Origin: Chloroflexota bacterium
GTDB lineage: Bacteria; Chloroflexota; Dehalococcoidia; SHYB01
Length of the DNA: 37,356 nt
Assembly: GCA_016875535.1 (NCBI GenBank)
Contig: VGPF01000004.1
Span: forward strand, 65,588 to 102,943
Direction: 5' to 3'
Under the pieces are notes generated by a model. It ran no database searches. It was not told where the DNA came from and was given only the letters and a program-made list of their open reading frames with translations. The position numbers were made by a program, and so were the translations under genes. Numbering within the stretch: the stretch's first letter is position 1; each line of letters starts with the position of its first letter. This document shows positions 21,134 through 29,542 of this stretch, piece by piece.

Positions 21134-21360
21134 TTGCCGCCTCGCTGCAGAAGCTCCTTCGCCTCCATCACCTCCGGCAGCCGCTCCGGCACCACGATGT
21201 AGCCCTGGGAGTTCCACTCCAGCGTCTCCACGTATTTATCCAGCAATCGCTGCAAGCATCCCCGCAGCGCGACGATCTCCTCCCCTGCCCTGGCAGCCTC
21301 CGCATCGCTCCCCCGAATCCCCTTCGCCCTCCGCATGTTCGTCCGCTCCTTCGTCGTCAT
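21130..21360 (-). CDS. Small helical protein of 76 residues near the terminase, unknown function
   Basis: Start MTTKERTNMRRAKGIRG at ATG 21360 is strongly supported by GAGGAGG about five bases upstream. A predicted coiled helix (DAEAARAGEEIVALRGCLQR) is followed by LLDKYVETLEWNSQGYIVVP and a second helix ending LLQRGGK. The basic N-terminus and central helices would suit a nucleic-acid-associated or adaptor protein, but no family is recognised. It is the first gene of a two-gene overlap pointing toward the terminase, separated from it by the opposite-strand membrane gene. Confidence 0.6.
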   Translation of the reverse strand: MTTKERTNMRRAKGIRGSDAEAARAGEEIVALRGCLQRLLDKYVETLEWNSQGYIVVPERLPEVMEAKELLQRGGK

Positions 21361-21481
21361 CGCTCCTCCTCGCACTACTCTCTACTACCATTATGTGCAT
21401 CATCGTCTACCCCCAGTTGACAGGCGAGGCTTCCGGTAGCTTCCGAAAGAGGGCACTAGCCCTTTCGTGCCCTTCCTTTCG

Positions 21482-21510
21482 TTGAATTCTCCTCTGAAAT
21501 TCGCTACACT
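21482..21510 (+). promoter_or_regulatory. Promoter of the methylmalonyl-CoA mutase operon
   Basis: TTGAAT (21482-21487) and TACACT (21505-21510) are 17 bases apart. Initiation near 21517 gives a leader of about 60 bases before the ATG at 21578. Confidence 0.75.
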
Positions 21511-21577
21511 CACCCAGGCGCAGAAAGAGTCCCCCGCCCTGGCTTGTCGCCCTGCGGCAGCCGGCAAAAGGAGCCCG

Positions 21578-23239
21578 ATGACCACTCCCCGCAAGACCAA
21601 ACAGCAGTGGCGCGAAAAGTCCTACGAGCCATCCATCAAGAAGGTCCCCGAGCGCCAGAAGAGCTTCAAGAGCAACTCCAACTACGATGTGGACGTCCTC
21701 TACACCCCTGAGGACGCGAAGGACGTTGATTACGATCGCGACCTGGGCTACCCGGGCGAATATCCCTATACCCGAGGCGTCCAGCCCAACATGTACCGCG
21801 GCCGCCTCTGGACCATGCGCCAGTACGCCGGTTTCGCCTCCGCGGAAGAGTCCAACCAGCGCTACCGCTATCTCCTCGCCCAGGGGCAAACGGGCCTCAG
21901 CGTCGCCTTTGACCTGCCCACGCAGACGGGGTACGACTCAGACCACGAGATGGCGCGCGGCGAGGTCGGCAAGGTCGGCGTTCCCGTCTGCAGCCTCGCT
22001 GATATGGAGGTCCTGTTCAAGGAGATCCCCCTCGATAAGGTCACCACCTCCATGACCATCAATGCCACCGCGCCCATCCTGCTGGCCCTCTATATCGCCG
22101 TGGCGAAGAAACAGGGCGTCGCCGGCGATAAGCTCGGCGGGACGATCCAGAACGATATCCTCAAGGAATACATCGCCCGCGGCACCTACATCTTTCCCTC
22201 CAAGCCCTCCCTGCGCCTTATCACGGACGTCTTCAACTACTGCAGCGACCACGTTCCCCAGTGGAACACCATCAGCATCAGCGGCTATCACATGCGCGAA
22301 GCCGGCGCGACCGCCGCACAGGAGATCGCCTTCACCCTCTCCAACGCCATCGGCTATGTGAACGCCGCCCTGGAGGCGGGCCTCCAGATAGACGATTTCG
22401 CGCCGCGCCTCTCCTTTTTCTTCGTCTCCCAGAACAACTTCTTTGAAGAGGTCGCCAAGTTCCGGGCGGCGCGCCGCATGTGGGCCAAGATCATGCGCGA
22501 GCGCTTCAAGGCCCAGAACGCCAAGTCTTGGCAGCTGCGCTTCCACACCCAGACGGCGGGCGTCTCCCTCACGGCCCAGCAAGTGGAGAACAATATCGTC
22601 CGCACCACCGTCCAGGCCCTGGCGGCAGTCCTTGGCGGCACCCAATCGCTCCACACCAACTCCATGGATGAGGCCCTGGCCCTGCCCACGGACAAGGCCG
22701 TCACCATCGCCCTCCGCACGCAGCAGATCCTGGCCCACGAAAATGCCGTCGCCGATACCGTGGACCCCATGGCCGGCTCCTACTACGTGGAGCATCTCAC
22801 CAATGTCCTTGAGGAGAAGGCCAACGCCTACCTCAAGACCATCGAGGACATGGGCGGCTCCCTTGCGGCCATCGAGCGCGGCTTCATCCAGCGCGAGATC
22901 CAAGAGGCCGCCTATCAGTACCAGCGCCAGGTGGAAAAGGGCGAGGCCACCATCGTGGGCGTCAACAAGTTCACCAATGAAAAGGCCGAGACCCACAGCA
23001 TCATGCGCATTGACGAGTCCTCCGCCAAGCGCCAGCTCGCGCGCCTCTCCGACCTGAAGAAGAAGCGCGACCCCCAGTCCGTCAAGCGCTCCCTCAAGCG
23101 CGTGGAAGAGGTGGCCCACAGCAAGGACAACACCATGCCCGTCATCATTGAGGCCGTGGAGAGCTACGTAACCCTCGGCGAGATCTGCGATACCCTTCGC
23201 AAGCAGTGGGGCACCTATAAAGAGGCCATCGTCTTCTAG
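21578..23239 (+). CDS. mcmA1: Methylmalonyl-CoA mutase, catalytic (alpha) subunit
   Basis: This 553-residue TIM-barrel subunit of the adenosylcobalamin-dependent mutase has the landmarks [20 protein letters not shown] (substrate-binding loop) and [54 protein letters not shown] and the C-terminal [16 protein letters not shown] are also present. It lacks the C-terminal B12 domain found in single-chain enzymes; that domain is the separate gene at 24876. This is the split arrangement known in archaea and some bacteria. The enzyme interconverts methylmalonyl-CoA and succinyl-CoA, in propionate/branched-chain degradation or its reverse. GGAG lies five bases before the ATG at 21578; the 37-codon upstream extension overlaps the promoter and is rejected. 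Some relatives in this family act on other acyl-CoAs, for example isobutyryl-CoA. Confidence 0.93.
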   Translation: MTTPRKTKQQWREKSYEPSIKKVPERQKSFKSNSNYDVDVLYTPEDAKDVDYDRDLGYPGEYPYTRGVQPNMYRGRLWTMRQYAGFASAEESNQRYRYLLAQGQTGLSVAFDLPTQTGYDSDHEMARGEVGKVGVPVCSLADMEVLFKEIPLDKVTTSMTINATAPILLALYIAVAKKQGVAGDKLGGTIQNDILKEYIARGTYIFPSKPSLRLITDVFNYCSDHVPQWNTISISGYHMREAGATAAQEIAFTLSNAIGYVNAALEAGLQIDDFAPRLSFFFVSQNNFFEEVAKFRAARRMWAKIMRERFKAQNAKSWQLRFHTQTAGVSLTAQQVENNIVRTTVQALAAVLGGTQSLHTNSMDEALALPTDKAVTIALRTQQILAHENAVADTVDPMAGSYYVEHLTNVLEEKANAYLKTIEDMGGSLAAIERGFIQREIQEAAYQYQRQVEKGEATIVGVNKFTNEKAETHSIMRIDESSAKRQLARLSDLKKKRDPQSVKRSLKRVEEVAHSKDNTMPVIIEAVESYVTLGEICDTLRKQWGTYKEAIVF

Positions 23240-23260
23240 GCTGACGAGCGTTGTGATGCA

Positions 23261-24415
23261 ATGAACTTCACCCTCTCCGAAAGCGACCTCCTCCTCCGGC
23301 GAACGATCCGCGACTTCGCCGTGAAGGAGCTGGAGCCGACGGCCCGCGAGCGCGATGCCAAGGAAGAGTTCTCCTGGCCCCTCTATAAAAAACTGGGCAA
23401 GCTCGGCGTCACGGGCCTCGGCATCGCCCCGGAGCGCGGCGGCAGCGGCGGCCTTCTCCAGACGGCTATCGCCGTGGAGGAGATCGCGCGCTCGGACGCC
23501 TCGATGGCCCTCTCCCTCCTGGCGAGCCTCTCCCTGGCCTCCCACGGCATCGAGCATCACGCCAACGACGCCCTTCGCAATCACTGCCTTCCGCCCATCG
23601 CCCGAGGCGAAACGATCGCCTCCTTCGCCTTCACCGAGCCCGAGGCCGGGAGCGACGCCGCCAATATCCAAACGACGGCTATCAAGAAAAATGGCAAGTA
23701 TCTCGTCAACGGCAGCAAGACCTTTATCACCAACGGTGACATCGCCGATACATTCCTCCTATTCGCCACGACCGACCGCGCCAAGCGCCACAAGGGCATG
23801 CTTGCAATGGTGGTGGAGCGCGGCTCCAAAGGCCTCTCCTCCCGTAAGCAGACCGAGAAGATGGGCATGCGCGCCTCCAGCACCGCCGAAGTCCTCTTTG
23901 ACGATGTCGAAGTGCCCGCAGGCAACCTCGTCGGCGGCGAAGGCGAGGGCTTCAAGATCGCGATGCAGATTGTGGACGGCAGCCGCCCCATAATCGGCGC
24001 ACAGGCCGCCGGCATCGCCCAGGGCGCCCTTGATCTCGCCGTCCGCCACGTCCGCCGGCGCAAGCAGTTCGGCCAGGCCGTCGCCGATTTCCAGGGCGTC
24101 CAGTGGATGCTGGCCGATATGGTTACCCAGATAGACGCCGCCCGCCTCCTGGTCTACCGCGCCGCCTTCCTCCGCGATCAGGGCCTCCCCTGCACCAAGG
24201 AATCGGCCATGGCCAAGCTCTTCGCCAGCGAAGCCGCGATGCAGGTCGCGACGCAGGCCCTGCAGCTCCACGGCGGCTCCGGCTATTTCAAGGCCAGCCC
24301 TATTGAACGCGCCTTCAGAGATGCTAAAGTAACTGAGATCTACGAAGGGACCTCCCAGATCCAGCGCCTCGTCATCGCGCGGCGCCTGCTGGCCGAGGCC
24401 TCCTCCCATCGCTAA
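23261..24415 (+). CDS. Acyl-CoA dehydrogenase
   Basis: The protein has 384 residues in the typical three-part fold. The N-terminal helical domain is followed by the FAD/substrate segments FAFTEPEAGSDAANIQTTA and YLVNGSKTFITNGDIADTFL. The C-terminal helical domain has RRKQFGQAVADFQGVQWMLADM. The late motif EIYEGTSQIQRLVIARRLL contains the likely catalytic Glu. It oxidises an acyl-CoA to an enoyl-CoA, passing electrons to electron-transfer flavoprotein. Position between mutase subunits suggests a short or branched-chain substrate leading to propionyl-CoA. Only 21 bases follow the mutase stop. No strong Shine-Dalgarno is seen. Confidence 0.92.
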   Translation: MNFTLSESDLLLRRTIRDFAVKELEPTARERDAKEEFSWPLYKKLGKLGVTGLGIAPERGGSGGLLQTAIAVEEIARSDASMALSLLASLSLASHGIEHHANDALRNHCLPPIARGETIASFAFTEPEAGSDAANIQTTAIKKNGKYLVNGSKTFITNGDIADTFLLFATTDRAKRHKGMLAMVVERGSKGLSSRKQTEKMGMRASSTAEVLFDDVEVPAGNLVGGEGEGFKIAMQIVDGSRPIIGAQAAGIAQGALDLAVRHVRRRKQFGQAVADFQGVQWMLADMVTQIDAARLLVYRAAFLRDQGLPCTKESAMAKLFASEAAMQVATQALQLHGGSGYFKASPIERAFRDAKVTEIYEGTSQIQRLVIARRLLAEASSHR

Positions 24416-24423
24416 GGAGTGCC

Positions 24424-24831
24424 ATGGACGTCAAAAAGCTCCATCACATCGCCCTCGTCGTCAAGGATATTGACGAGTCCCTCAAGGACTATGCCGATAT
24501 CCTCGGCTTCCCCAAATCCGAGATCCAGTTCGTCCCGACCCAGCAGGTCAGGGCGACCCTCATCCCCGTGGGCGATTGCGAGATCGAGCTCATCCAGCCC
24601 ATGGACCCCAACGGCGGCGTCGCGAAATTCCTCGAGAAGCGCGGCGAGGCCTTCCACCACATCTGCTTTGAAGTGGCCGATGTGGACCACGAGCTCACGG
24701 AGCTGGAAAAGAAGGGCTGCGCCCTGATAGACAAGAAGTCCCGACCCGGCCTTGCCGGCATGGTCGGCTTCCTCCATCCCAAGTCCACCAGGGGCGTCCT
24801 CACCGAGATCTGCACGCCCATCAAGCATTAG
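24424..24831 (+). CDS. mce: Methylmalonyl-CoA epimerase
   Basis: This 135-residue vicinal-oxygen-chelate (glyoxalase-fold) protein has two beta-alpha-beta-beta-beta repeats: KKLHHIALVVKDIDESLKDY and later AFHHICFEVADVDHELTELE. Metal ligands are expected from the His in HHIAL, the His in HHICF and the terminal Glu in LTEICTP. ELIQPMDPNGGVAKFLEKRG is a family signature. It interconverts the (S) and (R) isomers of methylmalonyl-CoA, supplying the form used by the mutase. AAGGAG before the ATG gives a clear start nine bases after the dehydrogenase stop. The intact operon context makes the assignment secure. Confidence 0.93.
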   Translation: MDVKKLHHIALVVKDIDESLKDYADILGFPKSEIQFVPTQQVRATLIPVGDCEIELIQPMDPNGGVAKFLEKRGEAFHHICFEVADVDHELTELEKKGCALIDKKSRPGLAGMVGFLHPKSTRGVLTEICTPIKH

Positions 24832-24839
24832 CCATATAG

Positions 24840-24861
24840 GGGCGGCCATTTTCGGTCGCCC
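24840..24861 (+). repeat. Intercistronic hairpin before the B12-binding subunit
   Basis: GGGCGGCC and GGTCGCCC form an eight-pair stem (one G-U) around ATTTTC, in the gap between epimerase and the B12-subunit gene. There is no T-tract after the stem, so it probably affects mRNA stability or differential expression. Its 3' arm GGTCGCCC is identical to that of the palindrome at 3925-3946. Confidence 0.5.
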
Positions 24862-24875
24862 AAAGGGGAAGAACA

Positions 24876-25295
24876 ATGGTAGCCACGCAGAAAGAGACGA
24901 TCCGCGTCCTCGTCGCCAAGCCCGGCCTGGATGGGCACGATAGAGGGGCCAAAATCATCGCCAGGGCCCTGCGGGACGCCGGGATGGAGGTTATCTATAC
25001 CGGCATCCGCCAGACCCCTGAAATGATCGTCAGCGCCGCCGTGCAGGAAGACGTGGACGTGGTGGGCCTCAGCATCCTCTCCGGCGCGCACCTGGAGCTC
25101 TTCCCCCTCATCGTGGAGGGCCTCAAGAAGAAGGGCAATGACGATGCCGTCGTCCTCGCCGGAGGCATCATCCCGGAAGAGGACTTCGCCAAGCTCAAGG
25201 CTATGGGCATCCAGGGCGTCTTCGGCCCCGGCAGCTCCACCCAGGACATCATTGACTTCATCAAGAAGGCCGTAGCCGCCAAAAAGGGCAAATAA
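24876..25295 (+). CDS. mcmA2: Methylmalonyl-CoA mutase, B12-binding subunit
   Basis: The protein has 139 residues with the cobalamin-binding Rossmann-like fold. [12 protein letters not shown] carries the D-x-H-x-x-G motif whose His ligates cobalt. [15 protein letters not shown] is the S-x-L motif, and [11 protein letters not shown] is the G-G motif. It supplies the B12 domain missing from the catalytic subunit at 21578. GGGGAAG precedes the ATG. Last gene of the operon, followed directly by a bidirectional terminator. No MeaB/ArgK-type GTPase chaperone is present in this window. Confidence 0.94.
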   Translation: MVATQKETIRVLVAKPGLDGHDRGAKIIARALRDAGMEVIYTGIRQTPEMIVSAAVQEDVDVVGLSILSGAHLELFPLIVEGLKKKGNDDAVVLAGGIIPEEDFAKLKAMGIQGVFGPGSSTQDIIDFIKKAVAAKKGK

Positions 25296-25323
25296 AAAGG
25301 CCCCCGCTTCTGCGGAGGCCTTT
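25296..25323. terminator. Bidirectional intrinsic terminator
   Basis: AAAGGCC-C-CCGC, loop TTCT, GCGG-A-GGCCTTT gives a stem of eleven pairs with one internal mismatch. On the plus strand it ends the mutase operon immediately after the stop codon. On the minus strand the stem is followed by TTTTTATTT, a better T-tract, and ends the ACIII operon. Confidence 0.85.
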
Positions 25324-25344
25324 GCAAGGCTTTCTTTCGGGAAG

Positions 25345-25551
25345 CTACTTGCCCAGGCCCTTCCGCATCCGCTCCAGCGCATCGGCACGCGGCCTGAAAA
25401 TCGAGTCCTCGGGGAGGCCCAGGGGCAGGCTCTCCTCCGTCTTCAGCTTCCGCTGCGCCAGCGCGCCCATGCCGATCAGGCCTGCCGCGCCAAGGATGGC
25501 CCCAAGGACAAACTTCTTTCTTGTTACCCCTGCCTGTTGCACCGTATCCAT
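25345..25551 (-). CDS. Small single-helix protein at the end of the ACIII operon
   Basis: The protein has 68 residues: a short N-terminus with TRKKF, one hydrophobic segment (FVLGAILGAAGLIGMGALAQ, about 14-33) and a charged C-terminal part (GLPEDSIFRPRADALERMRK). It starts 10 bases after the actE stop and is followed by the operon's terminator, so it is co-transcribed with the complex. It could be a small accessory subunit of the complex, possibly equivalent in position to ActG, but no sequence identity to a known family is recognised. The R-K-K-F plus hydrophobic stretch is faintly Tat-like. Confidence 0.6.
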   Translation of the reverse strand: MDTVQQAGVTRKKFVLGAILGAAGLIGMGALAQRKLKTEESLPLGLPEDSIFRPRADALERMRKGLGK

Positions 25552-25561
25552 AGCCTCTTCC

Positions 25562-26125
25562 TTATCTGGGCAGCGCGCGGAGGTAGGCGATGACGGCCCA
25601 GCGCTCTTCGTCCGTCAGCAGATAGCCGAACTTGGGCATCACATTGACCCCGTTGGTCAGAACCGTGAACAGCTCGCCGTCCGTCTTGTTCTGCGTCACC
25701 GCCGCCGTCAGGTTAGGCGGCGCCAGGTAGCCGTCGCGCACCAGGATCTTGCCCACCGCGCCGTCGCCCTTGGCCTGGGGCCCGTGGCACATGGCGCAGT
25801 TCACGCGATAGAGCTCCGCGCCCTTCGCGTTCGTGGCCGCGCCTGCGGGCAGCGGGTTCTTGAAGGCCTTTGCCGCTTCCAGCTGGTCGGCGGGGATCAC
25901 ATGCATCTGGGGTCCGGTGATCGGGACGGCGCCTGCTGGCACATCCAAGCGGGGCGGCTCGCCGATCTTCGTGGACTGGTTGTAGTGCATCTCAGGGAAA
26001 ATGTCCACCTGGTACGTGCCCTTAGTGCAGCCTGCCGCCAGCAGGCCGGCAGCAAGAGCCAGGCAGACGATGGCTATGCCTCGCCTGCCCATGGATCTCT
26101 TCCCCTGTCTCTTTGCTATCTTCAT
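25562..26125 (-). CDS. actE: ACIII monoheme cytochrome c lipoprotein subunit
   Basis: The protein has 187 residues. A lipoprotein signal (IAIVCLALAAGLLAAGC, lipobox A-A-G-C at about residue 32) is followed by a linker (MHYNQSTKIGEPPRLDVPAG) and one class I cytochrome c domain. That domain contains RVNCAMCHGPQAKGDG for heme attachment and GVNVMPKFGYLLTDEE with the probable axial Met. Known ActE proteins are membrane-tethered monoheme cytochromes that pass electrons from the complex to a soluble carrier or oxidase. It lies after actD in the operon. TAGGGA is four bases before the ATG. Confidence 0.87.
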   Translation of the reverse strand: MKIAKRQGKRSMGRRGIAIVCLALAAGLLAAGCTKGTYQVDIFPEMHYNQSTKIGEPPRLDVPAGAVPITGPQMHVIPADQLEAAKAFKNPLPAGAATNAKGAELYRVNCAMCHGPQAKGDGAVGKILVRDGYLAPPNLTAAVTQNKTDGELFTVLTNGVNVMPKFGYLLTDEERWAVIAYLRALPR

Positions 26126-26168
26126 GTCCCTACGTTCCCGGGTTCCTGGTTCCTTGTTCTGCTCTACC

Positions 26169-26678
26169 CTATTTCTGGTGCTTCACATCAACCGCGCCCG
26201 ATTGCCGCATCACCATCTCTGCGGCGTTGATGCGGTCCTCGGGGCAATTCAGGTCAATGCCCACATAGCCCTCGGTGATGCGCTCATCGTAGAGGCCCAT
26301 CAGCGGCCTCGGCAGGCGCGATTCAAAAATCACGCCGATGATGGTCATGAGGATCGCGCCCAACATCGTGCCCTCGTAGACGATCACCGCCATCGCCGGG
26401 ACTGCGATGATGGGCTTGCCGCCCGTCACCAGGGGGTTCGCCACGGACGTCCCGGCCGTGACCAGGATCGCCACGGTGAAGCCCACGATGGCGCCGAAGA
26501 ACGGGAAGGCGTAGAGCCGGTGCTTCGGCATCCACTCCCCGAAGGCTCCCTCCGGGTATGGGCTGCCCGTCAGGACCGTCCAGTCCTTATTGGTGAAGCC
26601 GGCCTCATTCAGCCGGTCCACCGCCATGACTGCGTTGTCCGCCGTCTTGAATACCCCGAGCACTTGTTTCTTTGCCAT
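26169..26678 (-). CDS. actD: ACIII subunit ActD (DUF3341 membrane protein)
   Basis: The protein has 169 residues. The N-terminal domain (QVLGVFKTADNAVMAVDRLN, then EAGFTNKDWTVLTGSPYPEG) is soluble. Two transmembrane helices follow at about 52-72 (FPFFGAIVGFTVAILVTAG) and 85-112. The tail has the signature DERITEGYVGIDLNCPEDRI. This matches the DUF3341 subunit of alternative complex III and related quinol complexes, which has no cofactor and helps hold the complex together. AAGGGGGAAG lies upstream of the ATG. Located between actC and actE as in typical clusters. Confidence 0.88.
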   Translation of the reverse strand: MAKKQVLGVFKTADNAVMAVDRLNEAGFTNKDWTVLTGSPYPEGAFGEWMPKHRLYAFPFFGAIVGFTVAILVTAGTSVANPLVTGGKPIIAVPAMAVIVYEGTMLGAILMTIIGVIFESRLPRPLMGLYDERITEGYVGIDLNCPEDRINAAEMVMRQSGAVDVKHQK

Positions 26679-26702
26679 ATGGCGCGCTTCCCCCTTCCGG
26701 GA

Positions 26703-28097
26703 TTACTCCTCGCGCATCGTCGCGGGAATCGTAGCCTTGCCGATCTTGAACTCGTCTTTCAGAATCTCGCCCTCTTTGACGTCATAGAGGGGGATGAGCG
26801 GGACAACCTTGGAGATGAGCAGGATGTTCATCGAAACGAAGGCGAAGGAGCCGATGACCATCAAGACCTCGATGATGCTGGGGTGGTACGTGCTCCAGGA
26901 GAAGGAGAGGCCCTGCTTCCTCGCGAGTCCGGGGACAATGATGAGGAAGCGCTCGATCCACATGCCGATATTCACCAGGATGGTGGTGATGAGCATCCAC
27001 TTGAAGCTCCGGCGCACGTTCTTGAACAGCCAGAGCGGCACCGGGATGAAATAGCCGGTGAGGATGAAGGTCAGGAAGAGCCAGGAGTACGGCGACTCCC
27101 ACAGCTGCATCCTCCGTAGGGCCAGCTCGGCGTCTTCCAGCGTGTAGATGCTGAAGAGGATCTCGATGACGAAGAAGAAGAACCACGCCGTCGCCACCAC
27201 GATGAGCAGGCGGCCCAGGGAGTCGATCGTGTCCTTGGTAATGTAGTTCTCCCAGTGGAAGAGCCACCGCAGGATGATCATCACCGTCACCACGGCGGAG
27301 ACGCCGGAGTGAACGGCGCCGATGACGAAGTACGGGGCGAAGACCGTGGAGTGCCATGCCTCCACCGATTGCGCCACGCCGAAGTCCCAGGAGACGATGC
27401 TGTGGACGGAGACGAAGACCGGCAGGATGAGCGCCGAGAGCAGGAAGCCCGCGACGATCTGCAGCCGCCACTGCCGCGGCGTCCCGCGCCAGCCCATCGC
27501 CAGCACCCTGTAGATCGCCTTGGCGACGCCCTTCGTCCTATCGCGCATCACCGCGAAGTCCGGGATCAGCGCCACGACGACGAACATGATGCTGGAGGTC
27601 AGATACGTTGTGATGGCCGTGGGGTCCCACACCAGCGGCGAGCGGACGTTGGGGAAGATGCCCCGGGCAAAGTCGTACGGGAAGGCCCAGTACATCGTGC
27701 GCCAGGGGCGGCCGCTGTGCAGGATCGGGAACAGGATGGCGGTCATCAGCGCGAAGACCGTCACAATCTCGGCGGCGCGGGTGGCCGGGCGCCGCCACTC
27801 GGCTTGCGCCAGGCGCAAGATGGCCGAGAGCATGACGCCAGCGTGACTGATGCCCACCCAGAAGACGAAGTTCGTGATCATGAAGCCCCAGAAGACGGGG
27901 CGGTGCAGGCCCGTGACGCCGATGCCCTGGTTGATCATGTACCCGATCGCCCCGCCGGCCAGCGCCACAACCAGCGCCAGGAACCCGACGATCATCCAGT
28001 AGCGCCGCTCGGTGTAGAGGACGTTCGTCAGCAGCTCGCGGTTGATGCGCGAGTCCACTTCCTGAGGTGTCTTTCCGAGTACGACTCTGTCCTGCAT
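26703..28097 (-). CDS. actC: ACIII NrfD-type quinol-site membrane subunit ActC
   Basis: The protein has 464 residues and about ten transmembrane helices. The segment GIGVTGLHRPVFWGFMITNF followed by VFWVGISHAGVMLSAIL is the ActC hallmark, in the NrfD/PsrC family. Polar residues in these helices form the quinol site in the family. FALMTAILFPILHSGRPW and LNIGMWIERFLIIVPGLAR-like segments (here VNIGMWIERFLII) are also typical. The C-terminus ends cytoplasmically (PLIPLYDVKEGE). It should oxidise menaquinol or ubiquinol and help conserve energy. It starts 11 bases after the ActF-like gene stop, so both NrfD-family subunits are adjacent, unlike the usual C-D-E-F order. Confidence 0.88.
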   Translation of the reverse strand: MQDRVVLGKTPQEVDSRINRELLTNVLYTERRYWMIVGFLALVVALAGGAIGYMINQGIGVTGLHRPVFWGFMITNFVFWVGISHAGVMLSAILRLAQAEWRRPATRAAEIVTVFALMTAILFPILHSGRPWRTMYWAFPYDFARGIFPNVRSPLVWDPTAITTYLTSSIMFVVVALIPDFAVMRDRTKGVAKAIYRVLAMGWRGTPRQWRLQIVAGFLLSALILPVFVSVHSIVSWDFGVAQSVEAWHSTVFAPYFVIGAVHSGVSAVVTVMIILRWLFHWENYITKDTIDSLGRLLIVVATAWFFFFVIEILFSIYTLEDAELALRRMQLWESPYSWLFLTFILTGYFIPVPLWLFKNVRRSFKWMLITTILVNIGMWIERFLIIVPGLARKQGLSFSWSTYHPSIIEVLMVIGSFAFVSMNILLISKVVPLIPLYDVKEGEILKDEFKIGKATIPATMREE

Positions 28098-28108
28098 AGT
28101 GGTGTGCC

Positions 28109-29542
28109 TTAGTCCGGTTTGCCCATGACCATGATTTCACGCTTCAAGAACCGGCGCTTCCTGCGGTAGAGCATGCCTTCCGTCACTTCCCAGATGGAGA
28201 TGGGCGGGAAGAACTTGATCGCCAGCATGATGATGAAGAGCGCGCCGCCCAGGCCGCCCAGGATCATGAAGACATCGGCGGTGCCCGGCAGGTGCGGCGG
28301 CGGGTTCTCCAGCAGCGGCCCCGCGTGGAGCTCGTGCAGCGCATCGGCCCGCACATCCGCCACGGTGAAGCTGCCGACGTAGATGCGGATGCGGTCGAAG
28401 AACGTGCCCAAAAGGATCGAGCAAGAGACGATCGTTGGGGCGATCATGGACTTGCGCGCCGCGTTCCAGATGAGCAGAAGGAAGGGCACGGCGAAGTTCA
28501 AGCAGACCGCCATCGCCCACGGGAAGCGGTAGGACTCCGCGAAGAAAAGCTTGATCACCGCCAGCTCAACCGGCTGCCGGCCGTACCAGAAGATCATGAA
28601 TCCGGAGAGCCAGAAATACATCCAGAGGAGAGACAGGGCGAGCATGATCTTGCTCGCGCCCCAGAACTGGTCAACGCTGATGTAGTCCTTATAGCCGCCG
28701 AACTTATAGAGTAGAAAGGTCACCAGGATGGTGCAGGCCACCGCGCTCTGCAGACCGCTGATCGCATGCCACGCCGGGAAGATGGCGTCCTTCCACCCGG
28801 GGACGAGCGAGAGCGCGAAGTCCGAGGCAATCATCGTATGCACGCCGATGAGAAAGAGAAAATACAAAACGCCCAGGACCATCAGCATGGCCTTGATGCC
28901 CTTCCACTCCCGCGGCGTTCCCCTGAAGCTCGAAGCCAGCCTCCGCGCCAGGCTCTTCCGCCAGCCGGTCCCGTGATCGCGGATCGCCGCCAGGTCGGGG
29001 ATGGCGCTCACATAGAGGATCGCCAGGCCCAGAGCCACGATGCCGATGAGCGCCGCAAGCTCATACACGTGCGGCGCGCCGGGGAAAGTCATCCAGATCG
29101 TCTTCCGGTTGTCCGCGTTCGGCAGCAGCAGCACCAGGGGGATGAACATCAGCGCGCCCACGATGCCGGCCACGGAGAGGACCTCCGCCGAGCGGCCCAT
29201 CGGCCGCCGCCAGTGGCTGCGCACCATCCGCTGCGTCACGGAGAAGATCGGCGCGGACATCGCCGTGGTGAAGATGAAGCCGAAGGTCGCCATCAGGTAG
29301 GCCCACGACGTGAAGGTATCGAAGCCATCCCGCGCGCGGACGATGAAGACGGCGAACCCGGCGATGAAGAGCCCGCCGAAGAGCGCCAGCGCCAGCTTGT
29401 ACGTTCGCCCCATGGTGGATGAGGCGCGCAGGATATCCTGCGTCACCTGGGCATGGGGCATCGTCAGCACTTGCGGCTGGTAGTGATGCTCGCCTTCGGC
29501 CTCGTGGTGGGCCGCGTGTGTGTTGTGCGTTGTGCTACTCAT
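28109..29542 (-). CDS. actF: ACIII second NrfD-type membrane subunit (ActF-like)
   Basis: This protein of about 477 residues starts MSSTTHNTHAAHHEAEGEHH. The His-rich N-terminal extension is followed by about ten transmembrane helices. MLALSLLWMYFWLSGFMIFW and YGRQPVEL resemble the ActF signature (F-W-x-Y-L-W-F-S ... W-Y). MIASDFALSLVPGWKDAIFP corresponds to the S-D-W/F loop of these subunits. It ends with a basic cytoplasmic tail (YRRKRRFLKREIMVM). The ATG at 29542 overlaps the end of the Fe-S subunit gene by eight bases, so translation is coupled. Its placement directly after ActB2, before ActC, differs from the usual order. A PsrC/QrcD-like assignment is the alternative. Confidence 0.78.
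   Translation of the reverse strand: MSSTTHNTHAAHHEAEGEHHYQPQVLTMPHAQVTQDILRASSTMGRTYKLALALFGGLFIAGFAVFIVRARDGFDTFTSWAYLMATFGFIFTTAMSAPIFSVTQRMVRSHWRRPMGRSAEVLSVAGIVGALMFIPLVLLLPNADNRKTIWMTFPGAPHVYELAALIGIVALGLAILYVSAIPDLAAIRDHGTGWRKSLARRLASSFRGTPREWKGIKAMLMVLGVLYFLFLIGVHTMIASDFALSLVPGWKDAIFPAWHAISGLQSAVACTILVTFLLYKFGGYKDYISVDQFWGASKIMLALSLLWMYFWLSGFMIFWYGRQPVELAVIKLFFAESYRFPWAMAVCLNFAVPFLLLIWNAARKSMIAPTIVSCSILLGTFFDRIRIYVGSFTVADVRADALHELHAGPLLENPPPHLPGTADVFMILGGLGGALFIIMLAIKFFPPISIWEVTEGMLYRRKRRFLKREIMVMGKPD

Noticed and set aside
21938-23671. 577-codon minus-strand open frame
   Set aside because: Antisense to the methylmalonyl-CoA mutase and acyl-CoA dehydrogenase genes. Composition is dominated by Gly, Glu, Asp, Leu and Val, as expected of a shadow.
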